DNA from: Seonamhaeicola algicola
Lineage (GTDB): Bacteria > Bacteroidota > Bacteroidia > Flavobacteriales > Flavobacteriaceae
Length of the DNA stretch: 64,000 bases
Reading direction: 5' to 3'
Assembly: GCF_007997385.1 (NCBI RefSeq)
Contig: NZ_VOSC01000025.1
Span: 372,292-436,291, forward strand
The position numbers and the translations under genes are program-made. Positions 27,076 through 37,002 of the stretch are shown one piece after another. Positions within the stretch are counted from its first letter, which is position 1. Each line of letters opens with the position of its first letter. The notes below the pieces were generated by a model. It searched no databases. It had not been told where the DNA came from and saw nothing but the letters and a program-made list of their open reading frames with translations.

Positions 27076-29605
27076 AGCCCTTATATTCTCAGTAGTTTTT
27101 GTTTTTTTTACAGTACAATTACAGGCACAAGAACAGCTGGCTTTAAAAACTGTTATTTCTAACTTAGAAAGCACGTTTAATGTAAAGTTTTCATATTCCG
27201 TAAATGATGTAGAGCATGTTCAGGTTCATATACCAAAACAATTAAAAACATTAAAAAATATAGTAAATTATTTAAATGAAGTTACGTTACTTAATTTCCA
27301 GTTTTTAAATGAGCGCTACATTACGGTTTCAACATTAAATAAAACCATAACGGTTTGTGCTGTTTTGGTTGCAAACAATGATGAGCAGCCGCTTTTTGGA
27401 GCTTCGGTAGTAGTTAAAAAAACATCAAAAGGTGTTATTACCAATGAAAAAGGTTTGTTTACGTTAACTAATGTGGCCGTTAATGATGTTGTTGAAATTT
27501 CATATTTAGGTTTTGAAACAGCTAGATTTTTAGCTAAAGATTTGCTAAAAACCGATAATACTTGCAAAACAATTATTTTAAATGAGCAGCAAGAAACGCT
27601 CAATAAAGTATTAGTTTATAAATTTTTAACTACGGGTTTACAAAAACAAACCGATGGTAGCACTGTTTTAAATACTAAAGCATTTGGTATTTTACCAGGG
27701 CTTACAGAGCCAGATATTTTACAGTCTATCCAGGCCTTGCCAGGTGTTGAAAGTGTAAATGAAAGTGTAGCCAATATTAATGTACGTGGCGGAACTAACG
27801 ACCAAAATTTAATACTATGGGACGGCATAAAAATGTATCATTCTGGGCATTTTTTTGGTTTAATATCAGCTTACAATCCGTATTTAACAAATAAGGTTGT
27901 AGTTACTAAAAATGGTACGTCAAGTGAGTTTAGTAATGGTGTATCAAGTACCATAAATATGCAAACTAAAAACACTATTAATAATGAGTTTTCGGGTGGT
28001 TTTGGTGCTAATTTAATGCATGCCGATGCTTTTTTTGAAATTCCTATAACCAAAAAATTAGCATTTCATGTTTCGGGTAGGCGTTCATTTACAGATTACT
28101 TGAATTCCCCAACTTATGATAAGTATTTTAATAGAAGTTTTCAAGATAGTGAACTAACAACAAACGTTGATAATATTAGTGAGAGTAACCGCTCATCAAA
28201 CTTCTTCTTTTATGACTATACAGCAAAACTGCTTTTCAATTTAAATAAAAATCAAATATTTAGAGCGCATGTTATTGGCATAAATAACAATTTAGATTAC
28301 AACGAAGCGTTTACTGATGCTAATAACCAAACACAATCTAAAACCAGTAATTTAAAACAAGAAAATTTAGGTTTTGGGGCTAGTTGGAATGCTGTTTGGA
28401 GCACTAAATTAACAACTAATTTTAGCGGGTTTTATTCAAAATATAATGTGTTTTCTAATGATTATAGGGTTGAAACAGACCAAGAGTTAAGGCAAACAAA
28501 TGAAGTTTTAGAAACCGGCTTAAAACTAAAAGTTAATTATAAACTTAACAATTATATAAACCTATTAAACGGTTATGAGTTTAGCGAAATAGGTATTTTA
28601 AATGCAACAAATGTAAGCGCACCAGCTTATGATAAAACTAAAAAAGACGTGTTGTTAAATCATGCCGCTTTTAATGAGTTAGAGTTTAATAATAATAAAA
28701 CCTATGTACGCTTGGGTGTTAGGTTTAACTACTTCCAAAAGTTTAGCAAATTTTTAATTGAGCCAAGGCTAAATTTTAGGCAAAAGTTAATACCTAATTT
28801 AGCGTTTAAACTTCTGGGTGAATTTAAAAATCAATCCGCTACACAAATTATAGATTTTCAAGACGATTTTTTAGGTGTTGAGAAAAGACGCTGGATTTTA
28901 GCTAATGAACAAAGTATTCCAATTTCAGAAAGTAAACAAATTTCTAGCGGATTTCAGTTTAATAAAAACAATTGGCTTTTTGATGTTGAAGGGTTTTATA
29001 AACATGTAAACGGAATAACCACTTCAAATCAAGGGTTTTATAATAATTTTCAAAGTATTAATGCTATTGGCAATTACACCGCAAAAGGTGCGGAGGTTTT
29101 AATTAATAAAACAGCTGCTAATTACAGTGCTTGGGTTAGTTATACCTATAGTTTAAATGATTATGAATTTAAAACGTTAACACCGCCAGTGTTTCCTAAT
29201 AATGTAGATATAAGGCATTCTGTTTCAGTGGCTTTTAATTATAATGTTTTAAAAAATTTAAACATTGCAATTGGTGGTGTTTGGCGCACTGGGCAACCAT
29301 TTACAAAGCCTGTAGAAGGTAATGAAACTGTACAAAGTGGTAATAATGTGTTTGTGAATTATGATACGCCTAATAGCGAGAATTTAGAAGATTTTATGCG
29401 AGTTGACGCTTCTTTAAACTATAATTTTAATTTAACAAAAAGCTTAAAGTCGTCAATAAAAATAGGCGTTATCAATGTTTTAGATAAACAGAACATTGTA
29501 AATACCTATTATGAAGTAAACCCCAATGATACCAATACAACTATTAAAATTGAAAATACATCGCTTGGTTTAACACCCAATGTTAGTTTTAGATGTCAGT
29601 TTTAG
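27062..29605 (+). CDS. TonB-dependent transducer/receptor with STN domain
   Basis: The start at 27062 (MKLNKALIFSVVFVFFTVQLQAQ) gives a signal peptide; the in-frame start at 27035 does not. The 847-residue outer-membrane receptor has four parts. An STN signalling domain covers about 30-85 (LESTFNVKFSYS ... LLNFQFLNERYITV). A carboxypeptidase-like regulatory domain covers about 100-165 (FGASVVVKKTSKGVITNEKG). The plug covers about 200-310 (NVRGGTNDQNLILWDGIKMY). The 22-strand barrel follows and ends NVSFRCQF. The STN domain contacts FecR, so ligand binding should activate the sigma factor. There is no SusD gene, so a polysaccharide system is unlikely. The ligand is unknown. Confidence 0.92.
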   Translation: MKLNKALIFSVVFVFFTVQLQAQEQLALKTVISNLESTFNVKFSYSVNDVEHVQVHIPKQLKTLKNIVNYLNEVTLLNFQFLNERYITVSTLNKTITVCAVLVANNDEQPLFGASVVVKKTSKGVITNEKGLFTLTNVAVNDVVEISYLGFETARFLAKDLLKTDNTCKTIILNEQQETLNKVLVYKFLTTGLQKQTDGSTVLNTKAFGILPGLTEPDILQSIQALPGVESVNESVANINVRGGTNDQNLILWDGIKMYHSGHFFGLISAYNPYLTNKVVVTKNGTSSEFSNGVSSTINMQTKNTINNEFSGGFGANLMHADAFFEIPITKKLAFHVSGRRSFTDYLNSPTYDKYFNRSFQDSELTTNVDNISESNRSSNFFFYDYTAKLLFNLNKNQIFRAHVIGINNNLDYNEAFTDANNQTQSKTSNLKQENLGFGASWNAVWSTKLTTNFSGFYSKYNVFSNDYRVETDQELRQTNEVLETGLKLKVNYKLNNYINLLNGYEFSEIGILNATNVSAPAYDKTKKDVLLNHAAFNELEFNNNKTYVRLGVRFNYFQKFSKFLIEPRLNFRQKLIPNLAFKLLGEFKNQSATQIIDFQDDFLGVEKRRWILANEQSIPISESKQISSGFQFNKNNWLFDVEGFYKHVNGITTSNQGFYNNFQSINAIGNYTAKGAEVLINKTAANYSAWVSYTYSLNDYEFKTLTPPVFPNNVDIRHSVSVAFNYNVLKNLNIAIGGVWRTGQPFTKPVEGNETVQSGNNVFVNYDTPNSENLEDFMRVDASLNYNFNLTKSLKSSIKIGVINVLDKQNIVNTYYEVNPNDTNTTIKIENTSLGLTPNVSFRCQF

Positions 29606-29645
29606 TTTAAAAAATCGATAAAAAGCAAAAAATATCGACAAAAAC

Positions 29646-29675
29646 TTGTTTTGTGTCGTTTTTTTTATACATTTG
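29646..29675 (+). promoter_or_regulatory. Bacteroidota-type promoter of the DUF6588 gene
   Basis: TTG at 29646-29648, a 19-base spacer, and TACATTTG at 29668-29675 match the TTG-N19/20-TAnnTTTG consensus. Transcription would start near 29681, about 20 bases before the ATG. Confidence 0.7.
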
Positions 29676-29701
29676 TTTAACCAAAATCTCAAAAATTACC
29701 T

Positions 29702-30736
29702 ATGAAAAAGTTAACGTTACTACTAGTGTTATGTTTAGCTACAATTACAACCAAAGCGCAAGATATTGATGCTTTACTAGCTGCAGGTGTTGAAAATGCA
29801 GAGTTATTTGCTAATGATTATTTAAAATCAGGAACTAATGGTTTAATGCACAGCATGAATGCCAACTGGTTTAACACCGCTGATGCAAAACCCCTTGGTG
29901 GTTTTGAAATTTCTATCATTGCAAATGCAGCAATGGTTGATGATAAAAACAAATCATTTTTAATGAATATTGCTGATTACAACAGCAACCCTGAGCAAGA
30001 TTTTACCATAGAATTTGCAGACCAGGCAGCTACCAAAAATGTTGCAACTGCTTTAGGTGAAAATGATCCTGATGTAGATGTTATTATTACCTATGACGAT
30101 GCTATTTTAGGAGAACAACAAGAAACAATTACACTACCAAGTGGTATAGGTTCTGCTACAGCAAATTTATTGCCAACAGCATTTTTACAAGGTGCTTTAG
30201 GCTTAAGTAAAGGTATTGAAATAAAAGCACGCTTTGTACCTAATATTGAAACTGATGATGTAGAGTTAGGTATGTATGGAGCTGGTTTACAAATGGAATT
30301 TACTAAATGGTTACCAGCTGATAAAATACTACCTGTTGCCGTATCTGGTTTAGTGGCTTACACACACTTAAATGGAAGTTATGATTTAACGGAATCTTCT
30401 AATATTGATGGAGAAAACCAACGTTTAGAAAATGATACCAATACATGGTTATTTCAATTAATAGCCTCAACTAAATTACCAGTAATTAATTTTTATGGTG
30501 GTGTTGGGTATATAAAAGGAACATCAGAATCAGATTTATTAGGGACTTACACTGTACAAAGTGGTCCGTTTTTCTCTGAAACTATTCAAGACCCATTCTC
30601 TGTATCAAGTGAAATATCAGCCGTTAGAGGTACCATTGGAACAAAATTAAAGTTAGGTTTTTTCAGACTTAATGCCGAATATCATTTATCAGAATTTAAC
30701 GCCTTTTCAGTAGGTGTTAATTTCGGGTTCAGATAA
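29702..30736 (+). CDS. DUF6588-family outer-membrane protein
   Basis: 344 residues with a signal peptide (MKKLTLLLVLCLATITTKAQ). The sequence carries the DUF6588 hallmarks: ANDYLKSGTNGLMHSMNANW near the N-terminus, GGFEISIIANAA, LPTAFLQGALGLSKGIEIKA, and a C-terminal beta segment ending FSVGVNFGFR. It probably forms an outer-membrane beta barrel. The family is common and uncharacterised in Flavobacteriia. It has its own housekeeping promoter and a terminator, so it is monocistronic. Confidence 0.85.
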   Translation: MKKLTLLLVLCLATITTKAQDIDALLAAGVENAELFANDYLKSGTNGLMHSMNANWFNTADAKPLGGFEISIIANAAMVDDKNKSFLMNIADYNSNPEQDFTIEFADQAATKNVATALGENDPDVDVIITYDDAILGEQQETITLPSGIGSATANLLPTAFLQGALGLSKGIEIKARFVPNIETDDVELGMYGAGLQMEFTKWLPADKILPVAVSGLVAYTHLNGSYDLTESSNIDGENQRLENDTNTWLFQLIASTKLPVINFYGGVGYIKGTSESDLLGTYTVQSGPFFSETIQDPFSVSSEISAVRGTIGTKLKLGFFRLNAEYHLSEFNAFSVGVNFGFR

Positions 30737-30820
30737 TAAAACGCAGCTATCAATTTTAATGATAGTTTATCAAAAACAGGATGTTTTAATTTTAGTTAGT
30801 TTATATTTAATTTTTTGTTT

Positions 30821-30854
30821 AAAAAAGTACAAGATTTAATCTTGTACTTTTTTT
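30821..30854 (+). terminator. Terminator after the DUF6588 gene
   Basis: GTACAAGAT / ATCTTGTAC perfect stem with a 3-base loop, flanked by A6 and T7. It can work in both directions. Confidence 0.9.
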
Positions 30855-30992
30855 ATTTAGAGCATATTAATTCTTAATTTTGTATGACTTTAATCAAGAG
30901 TTTTTTCTTTTTATTTGTTGAAATTTGCTTAGCAAACCCAATAAAATAGAACGTTAAAATATTTTTCAAATAATATAACAAATAATAAAAAC

Positions 30993-31925
30993 ATGAAAGT
31001 AACAGTAGTAGGAGCAGGAGCAGTAGGTGCAAGTTGCGCTGAATACATTGCTATTAAAAATTTTGCTTCAGAAGTAGTTTTGTTAGACATTAAAGAAGGC
31101 TATGCTGAAGGTAAAGCTATGGATTTAATGCAAACAGCATCATTAAACGGATTTGACACTAAAATAACTGGTGTTACAAATGATTATAGCAAAACAGCTA
31201 ATAGTGATATTTGTGTTATTACCTCTGGTATTCCTAGAAAACCAGGTATGACTCGCGAAGAGTTAATTGGTATTAACGCTGGCATTGTAAAATCTGTGTC
31301 TTCTAGCTTAATTGAGCATTCACCAAATACAATAATTATTGTAGTAAGTAACCCAATGGATACCATGACGTACTTAGTACACCAATCTACTAACTTACCT
31401 AAAAATAGAATTATAGGTATGGGTGGTGCTTTAGATTCTGCTCGTTTTAAATACAGGTTAGCTGAAGCTCTAGAAGCGCCTATTAGTGATGTAGATGGTA
31501 TGGTAATTGGTGGACATAGTGATACTGGTATGGTGCCATTAACAAGTCATGCTACAAGAAATAGTATTAAAGTATCTGAATTTTTAAGCGAAGAACGCTT
31601 AGCTCAAGTAGCTGCCGATACTAAAGTTGGTGGTGCAACCCTAACAAAATTATTAGGAACATCTGCTTGGTACGCACCAGGTGCTGCAGTTAGTGGCTTA
31701 GTACAAGCTATTGCCTGCGATCAAAAGAAAATTTATCCTTGTTCAACGTTGTTAGAAGGTGAATATGGCTTAAATGATATTTGTATTGGTGTACCAGTAG
31801 TTTTAGGAAGAAATGGTATTGAAAAAATAGTTGATATTCCTTTAAGTGATGCTGAAAAAGAACACATGAAAGCAAGTGCCGAAGGTGTTAGAAAAACAAA
31901 CGGTTTATTAAACGTTGAAGCTTAA
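30993..31925 (+). CDS. mdh: Malate dehydrogenase
   Basis: A 310-residue NAD-dependent enzyme that interconverts malate and oxaloacetate in the TCA cycle. The Rossmann motif is VVGAGAVGAS at 4-13, followed by the NAD-binding Asp in VVLLDI. The mobile loop with substrate-binding arginines is ITSGIPRKPGMTREE. VSNPMDTMTYL and IGGHSDTGMVPL carry the catalytic region and His. The sequence is of the LDH-like bacterial MDH type used by Bacteroidota. It is followed by a terminator and is probably monocistronic. Confidence 0.96.
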   Translation: MKVTVVGAGAVGASCAEYIAIKNFASEVVLLDIKEGYAEGKAMDLMQTASLNGFDTKITGVTNDYSKTANSDICVITSGIPRKPGMTREELIGINAGIVKSVSSSLIEHSPNTIIIVVSNPMDTMTYLVHQSTNLPKNRIIGMGGALDSARFKYRLAEALEAPISDVDGMVIGGHSDTGMVPLTSHATRNSIKVSEFLSEERLAQVAADTKVGGATLTKLLGTSAWYAPGAAVSGLVQAIACDQKKIYPCSTLLEGEYGLNDICIGVPVVLGRNGIEKIVDIPLSDAEKEHMKASAEGVRKTNGLLNVEA

Positions 31926-31950
31926 TGCTTTAACCTTAAAATAACATTTA

Positions 31951-31986
31951 AATAAAGACTGTAGTAATACAGTCTTTATTTTTATA
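31951..31986 (+). terminator. Terminator after mdh
   Basis: AATAAAGACTGTA / TACAGTCTTTATT stem with a 4-base loop, continuing into TTTTTA. It ends about 15 bases before the next gene starts. Confidence 0.85.
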
Positions 31987-31992
31987 TATTTG
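31985..31992 (+). promoter_or_regulatory. Candidate -7 element next to a start codon
   Basis: TATATTTG fits TAnnTTTG and ends 4 bases before the ATG at 31997. If used, the mRNA would be leaderless. No -33 element is visible, and the AT-rich terminator tail makes chance likely. Confidence 0.25.
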
Positions 31993-31996
31993 GCGC

Positions 31997-32602
31997 ATGA
32001 ACGCAAAATGGTTCTTTAGTACATTTATATTAGCATTTGCTTTTTTTGGCGTATTCCAAAAGCAGGTTACTGTACCCAATCAGGAAGTTGTTTTAGAGTT
32101 TGTTAATAGTGCAAGCATTACCAAGCAAACAGTACAATCTGCCATAAACAATGTAAAAGAACAGTTGCAAAGTGTTGGTGCTACTAACATTAAAGTACAA
32201 GAAGAAAAAAATGGCACTTTAAAAATTAGCTATTATAGTGCTATTAATGTTGCCAATGTACAACAATTACTTGCTAAAAAGCACGGTTTAGTTTTAGAGC
32301 AAGTACCCTTTGAGCAAGAAAATGATGGTTCTTCATCATCAAAATCATCATACAATGTTAATGTTTACGAAATTAAGAAAGGATCAGACCCTTCTAGTTT
32401 AAACGGTAAACATATTATTGAAATTAAATATGATTCAGATAGGTTTACCAACCCTAACGTATACTTTCCGTTAATAAGCGTTGCAATAAACAAAACCAAT
32501 CATTTAGTAAAAACTGCTTACAGAGTAAATAAGCAGGTTCAAGTTACTATAAAAAACATACCTCATAAAGTTCCAGAAGTAAGAGCAGGCCCTAACTGCT
32601 AA
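31997..32602 (+). CDS. Exported protein of unknown function upstream of secDF
   Basis: 201 residues. An N-terminal hydrophobic segment (WFFSTFILAFAFFGVF, 4-19) acts as a signal or anchor. Residues 30-100 show a beta-alpha-beta-beta-alpha pattern: VVLEFVN, then ITKQTVQSAINNVKEQLQSV, then NIKVQEEKNGTLKISYY and NVANVQQLLAKK. This recalls the ferredoxin-like P1 base domain of SecD. Residues 110-125 are a Ser/Asp linker (ENDGSSSSKSS). The C-terminal part is beta-rich and ends VPEVRAGPNC. No family is recognised. It precedes secDF by 163 bases, and secDF has its own promoter. Confidence 0.7.
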   Translation: MNAKWFFSTFILAFAFFGVFQKQVTVPNQEVVLEFVNSASITKQTVQSAINNVKEQLQSVGATNIKVQEEKNGTLKISYYSAINVANVQQLLAKKHGLVLEQVPFEQENDGSSSSKSSYNVNVYEIKKGSDPSSLNGKHIIEIKYDSDRFTNPNVYFPLISVAINKTNHLVKTAYRVNKQVQVTIKNIPHKVPEVRAGPNC

Positions 32603-32684
32603 AAACACTTTCAAAACCCCTCTATCATTAAAAAAATAAAAGCGTTCTAAGCGCTTATATTTCAAACAATATCATAAAAAATAA

Positions 32685-32715
32685 TTGTCAAATTTTCCCG
32701 TAAATTATACATTTG
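32685..32715 (+). promoter_or_regulatory. Bacteroidota-type promoter of secDF
   Basis: TTG at 32685-32687, a 20-base spacer, and TACATTTG at 32708-32715. The match to TTG-N19/20-TAnnTTTG is exact. The leader would be about 45 bases. Confidence 0.7.
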
Positions 32716-32765
32716 CGCGTTCTAAAATTTAGAACAGTAAAATTTTTGACCAAAAAAATATAAGA

Positions 32766-35762
32766 ATGCAAAACAAAGGATTAGTAAAAATATTTGCTTT
32801 GTTGTTTGGTTTGGTAAGTATTTATCAATTATCATTCACATTTAAAGCAAATCAAGTTGAAAGCAATGCAGAGGCTTTAGCTATTGAAAAAATAGCCGAA
32901 ACAGAAGATGATTATCGAGCAAAAAGAAGTCAAGAAGAAGCTAGTTATTTAGAGTCTATTGCAAAAGATACCGTTTTTAATATTGGTATAGCAAAATACA
33001 CCTATGATGATGTGAAATCTAAAGCCATGAATTTAGGTTTAGATTTAAAAGGTGGTATAAACGTAATTCTTCAAGTATCTGTAAAAGACATTTTAAAAGG
33101 ATTAGCAAACAACACAAAAGACCCCGTTTTTAATACAGCTTTAGAAAACGCTTCTGAAGTACAAAAAAACAGTCAGAATACTTTTTTAGAAGATTTCTTT
33201 ATTGAATTTGATAAAATTAAAGGTGATACAAAATTAGCTTCACCTGATATTTTTTACACAAAAGATTTAGATGGAGAAATTAACGGAAGCATGACAGATG
33301 AAGAGGTTAAAGCTATCATTTCTACAAAAATTGATGAGTCTGTAGTATCCGCTTTTGAAGTATTACGTAAGCGTATTGATGGTTTAGGTGTAACATCACC
33401 AAACATTCAGCGTTTAGGAAATTCTGGTAGAATTTTAATTGAATTACCAGGTGTTAAAGATATTGAACGTGCAGAGCGTAACTTTACTACAATGGCACAA
33501 CTACAGTTTTGGGATGCTTACAAAGGTGAGCAATTCTTTAACTTTTTAGCACAAGCTAATGAGGTTTTAAAACCTTTAGTAGAAAGCACTAAGACGCAAG
33601 ACGACGCAAAAGGAAATGATGCTGAAGATGCTACCGCACAAGATGCTGTAGATGAACTTTTAGGTGAAGCAACAACCGACTCTACAACCGTTGCAACTGT
33701 TAACCCGCTATTAGATTTAGTAAGAGGTCCTGGTTACCAAGGCGGGCCAGTTATAGCGCAATTTGAACTAAAAGATAAAGAAACCATTTTAGAGTACTTA
33801 AATAAAAAAGAAGTAAGAGCACTTTTACCAGCAGAACAACGTTTTGCAAAATTTGCTTTTGGTAAACCAAGTAAAGATTCAGAGCTTGTTGGTTTATACG
33901 CTTTAGTTGGTAACAGAGAAAACGTACCACAGTTAAGTGGTGCTGTTGTAACAGATGCACGTGTTAATTTTGGGCCAACAGGTAAGCCAGAAGTATCAAT
34001 GCAAATGAATGCTAAAGGTGCTAAGCTTTGGGAAAAAATGACGGGTGACGCATTTAATAACAGAAGCCAAATAGCCATTGTTTTAGATGATGTTGTGTAC
34101 TCTGCACCAGGTGTTACTACTGGGCCAATTGCTGGTGGTAACTCATCTATTTCGGGCGATTTCTCTGTGGCAGAAGCAGATGATTTAGCAAATGTTTTAC
34201 GTGCAGGTAAATTACCAGCATCGGCTGATATTATTTCAAGTGAAGTTGTTGGGCCATCATTAGGTCAAGAAGCTATTGATAGTGGTACAATGTCTTTCAT
34301 TATTGCATTAATTGTAGTGTTACTGTGGATGATTATTTACTACGGAAAAGCCGGTGGATTTGCTGATGTTGCCATGGTTTTCAACATTCTTTTAATATTT
34401 GGTGTATTATCAGGTTTAGGTGCCGTTTTAACATTACCTGGTATTGCGGGTATTGTATTAACAATAGGTATGTCTGTTGATGCTAACGTACTTATTTTTG
34501 AACGTGTAAGAGAAGAACTAGCTAAAGGTAAAGGGTTGAAAGATTCTATTGCCGATGGTTTTGGTAACGCATTGTCTTCAATTTTAGATGCTAACATTAC
34601 TACAGGTTTAACAGCTTTAATATTATTTATTTTTGGTACAGGCCCAATTAAAGGATTTGCAACTACCTTATTAATAGGTATTGGTACATCATTATTTACT
34701 GCTATTTTTATTACAAGATTATTAATAGATTGGTATGTAAACAAAGGCGGAAACTTAAACTTCTCTACACCAGTTACTAAAAACTTATTCAGAAATATTA
34801 ATATTGAATTCTTAAAGAAACGTAAAGTTGCGTTTATAATTTCAGGAATTTTAATAGCAGTAAGTTTAGGGTCATTAATTACAGCAGGTTTAGATCAAGG
34901 GGTTGATTTTGTTGGAGGTAGAACTTACCAAGTACGCTTTGCTAATGATGTTAATCCTTCTGAAATTACTGATGCTTTATCACAAGAATCTGTTTTTGGT
35001 AGTGCCGAAGCTAAAACGTTTGGAGCCGAAAATCAGTTAAAAATTACCACTAAATACAAAGTAAACGAAAGTGGTGCTGAAGTTGATGAAGAAATTAAAG
35101 AAAAACTATTTAACGGTTTACAACCTTATTTAGATGGCATGACTTATGATGCGTTTGTAGATTTAAGTGATGATACAAAGCAAACAGGTTTAATGCAATC
35201 TGATAAAGTGAGTCCTACAATTGCTGACGATATTAAACAAGCATCAGTTTGGGCTGTATTAGGGTCATTAATAGTTGTATTCCTTTATATATTATTCCGT
35301 TTTAAACGTTGGCAATATTCACTTGGTGCTGTTGTAGCAGTATTCCATGATGTATTAATTGTTCTAGGTATATTCTCATTAACCTATAAGTTTATGCCAT
35401 TTAACATGGAAATTAACCAAGCATTTATAGCTGCAATTTTAACGGTAATTGGTTACTCATTAAATGATACCGTGGTTGTATTTGATAGAATTCGTGAATT
35501 CTTTAATGAGCATACAGGTTGGAAATTTGACCGTGTTGTAAATCAATCATTAAGCAGTACTTTAAGTAGAACATTAAATACCTCATTAACAACGTTAGTG
35601 GTATTATTAGCTATCTTTATTTTTGGAGGCGATTCTATTAGAGGCTTTATGTTTGCATTAATAGTTGGTGTAATTGTTGGTACATATTCATCATTATTTA
35701 TTGCAACACCAATAATGTACGATACCGTAAGTAAGTTAGATGATAAAAAGAAGAAAAACTAA
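32766..35762 (+). CDS. secDF: Fused protein translocase subunit SecDF
   Basis: A 998-residue fusion of SecD and SecF, which use the proton gradient to pull proteins through SecYEG. The SecD half has the first membrane helix, the D1 motif LGLDLKGGINVILQV (about 93-107), and the periplasmic P1 domain with LRKRIDGLGVTSPNIQRLG. An Asp/Thr-rich insert (about 275-310) precedes SGDFSVAEADDLANVLRAG and five more helices. These include GMSVDANVLIFERVREEL and DANITTGLTALILF. The SecF half starts near 665, with QGVDFVGGRTYQVRF and YSLNDTVVVFDRIREFF. Fused SecDF is normal for Bacteroidota. A terminator follows. Confidence 0.96.
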   Translation: MQNKGLVKIFALLFGLVSIYQLSFTFKANQVESNAEALAIEKIAETEDDYRAKRSQEEASYLESIAKDTVFNIGIAKYTYDDVKSKAMNLGLDLKGGINVILQVSVKDILKGLANNTKDPVFNTALENASEVQKNSQNTFLEDFFIEFDKIKGDTKLASPDIFYTKDLDGEINGSMTDEEVKAIISTKIDESVVSAFEVLRKRIDGLGVTSPNIQRLGNSGRILIELPGVKDIERAERNFTTMAQLQFWDAYKGEQFFNFLAQANEVLKPLVESTKTQDDAKGNDAEDATAQDAVDELLGEATTDSTTVATVNPLLDLVRGPGYQGGPVIAQFELKDKETILEYLNKKEVRALLPAEQRFAKFAFGKPSKDSELVGLYALVGNRENVPQLSGAVVTDARVNFGPTGKPEVSMQMNAKGAKLWEKMTGDAFNNRSQIAIVLDDVVYSAPGVTTGPIAGGNSSISGDFSVAEADDLANVLRAGKLPASADIISSEVVGPSLGQEAIDSGTMSFIIALIVVLLWMIIYYGKAGGFADVAMVFNILLIFGVLSGLGAVLTLPGIAGIVLTIGMSVDANVLIFERVREELAKGKGLKDSIADGFGNALSSILDANITTGLTALILFIFGTGPIKGFATTLLIGIGTSLFTAIFITRLLIDWYVNKGGNLNFSTPVTKNLFRNINIEFLKKRKVAFIISGILIAVSLGSLITAGLDQGVDFVGGRTYQVRFANDVNPSEITDALSQESVFGSAEAKTFGAENQLKITTKYKVNESGAEVDEEIKEKLFNGLQPYLDGMTYDAFVDLSDDTKQTGLMQSDKVSPTIADDIKQASVWAVLGSLIVVFLYILFRFKRWQYSLGAVVAVFHDVLIVLGIFSLTYKFMPFNMEINQAFIAAILTVIGYSLNDTVVVFDRIREFFNEHTGWKFDRVVNQSLSSTLSRTLNTSLTTLVVLLAIFIFGGDSIRGFMFALIVGVIVGTYSSLFIATPIMYDTVSKLDDKKKKN

Positions 35763-35786
35763 AACAAAAACTAACTTATATGTTTT

Positions 35787-35820
35787 AGCCTATCAGCATT
35801 ACGTTGATAGGCTTTTTTTA
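35787..35820. terminator. Terminator between secDF and galM
   Basis: AGCCTATCA / TGATAGGCT stem with a 9-base loop and T7 on the plus strand. The convergent galM gene ends 24 bases further on. Confidence 0.88.
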
Positions 35821-35843
35821 TTTTAATTAATAAAGAATTAGAA

Positions 35844-36953
35844 TTATTTAACAACACCAAAACTGTATATAACATGTTCTTTGTAGGTGTTATTTGGCTG
35901 TAGCAAAGTGCTAGGAAAATTATGTAAGTTTGGTGTGTTGGGTAAATGTTGCGTTTCCAAGCAAAAAGCTGAATGTGGTTTATAGGTAATGCCGTATTTT
36001 CCTTTAATTTTACTAATGGCATTACCGCTGTAAAATTGTACACTAGGTTGTGTTGTTGTAACCGTCATGGTTCTGCCAGAAGTAGGTTCAATAACTTCTA
36101 TAACGGTTTTAGCTTCCTTTAAATTCTTATTAAAAACATAGCAAAAGTGATATCCGTTATTATTGAATTTACCGATGTTATCACCAATTCTTGTAAGTTT
36201 AGTTAAGTCTTTGGGTGTGTTTACAACATTTTCTAAAATACCAGTGGGTATAATGTCTTCATCAATAGCTGTAATATTATTGGCATCAATCTTTATTTTG
36301 TGGTCGTAAATAAGTTTATCTGTACCCGCTAAATTAAAGTAGCTATGATGTGTTAAATTTACGTGAGTACTTTTATCGGTAGTGGCAGTATAGTCAATTT
36401 TTAAATCGTTCGTGTTTGTTAATGTATACGTTACAGTAACGTTTAAATTACCAGGAAAACCCATTGCCCCATCTTTTGATAAATACGTGAATATAACACC
36501 TACAGCATTATCATTTTCAAAAGTGTTTCCTGTCCAAATAGCTTTATTAAATTCTTGCCCACCATGAATGTGATTATTGCCATCATTTTTTTCAACAAGA
36601 TATAAAGTGGAATCTATTGTGAATTGAGCCTGTTTAATACGGTTTGCAAACCTTCCAATAGTAGCGCCAAAACAAGGATTATCATCAACGTATTGTTGTA
36701 AATTATCAAAACCTAAAACAACATCAGTAAAAGTGTTGTTTTTATCAGGAACCGAAAGTGCAGTGAGTATTGCACCAAAATTAGTAAGTTTAGCTTCAGT
36801 GCCATTTTTATTGGTTAAGGTATAAAGTTGTATAGTTTTACCATTAACAGTGCCCCAATTTTTAGTGTTTATACCTTTTTTTTGAGGTGTTGCACAGCCT
36901 ATACATGCTATAAAAAGCACGCAAGCCATTAGTTTGAATATTTTTAAAATCAT
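35844..36953 (-). CDS. galM: Aldose 1-epimerase (mutarotase), lipoprotein
   Basis: 369 residues with a lipoprotein signal (LMACVLFIACIGC; Cys near 20), so the enzyme is exported and lipid-anchored, unlike cytosolic GalM. Family motifs are visible: NRIKQAQFTIDSTLY, NNHIHGG with the first conserved His, NLTHHSYFNLAG with the catalytic His, and FCLETQHLPN with the catalytic Glu. It interconverts alpha and beta anomers of aldohexoses, probably in the periplasm ahead of uptake. It stands alone on the minus strand. Confidence 0.92.
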   Translation of the reverse strand: MILKIFKLMACVLFIACIGCATPQKKGINTKNWGTVNGKTIQLYTLTNKNGTEAKLTNFGAILTALSVPDKNNTFTDVVLGFDNLQQYVDDNPCFGATIGRFANRIKQAQFTIDSTLYLVEKNDGNNHIHGGQEFNKAIWTGNTFENDNAVGVIFTYLSKDGAMGFPGNLNVTVTYTLTNTNDLKIDYTATTDKSTHVNLTHHSYFNLAGTDKLIYDHKIKIDANNITAIDEDIIPTGILENVVNTPKDLTKLTRIGDNIGKFNNNGYHFCYVFNKNLKEAKTVIEVIEPTSGRTMTVTTTQPSVQFYSGNAISKIKGKYGITYKPHSAFCLETQHLPNTPNLHNFPSTLLQPNNTYKEHVIYSFGVVK

Positions 36954-37002
36954 AAAGTTTAGTTGTTTGATAACGTAAATATAGTAAACTTAAGATACGT
37001 TT

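Noticed and set aside
33734-34744. Minus-strand open frames opposite secDF
   Set aside because: Lie wholly inside a well-supported gene and have no recognisable protein features.
32766-35762. Possible break between SecD and SecF or a frameshift
   Set aside because: The frame is continuous, and fused SecDF is normal in Bacteroidota.
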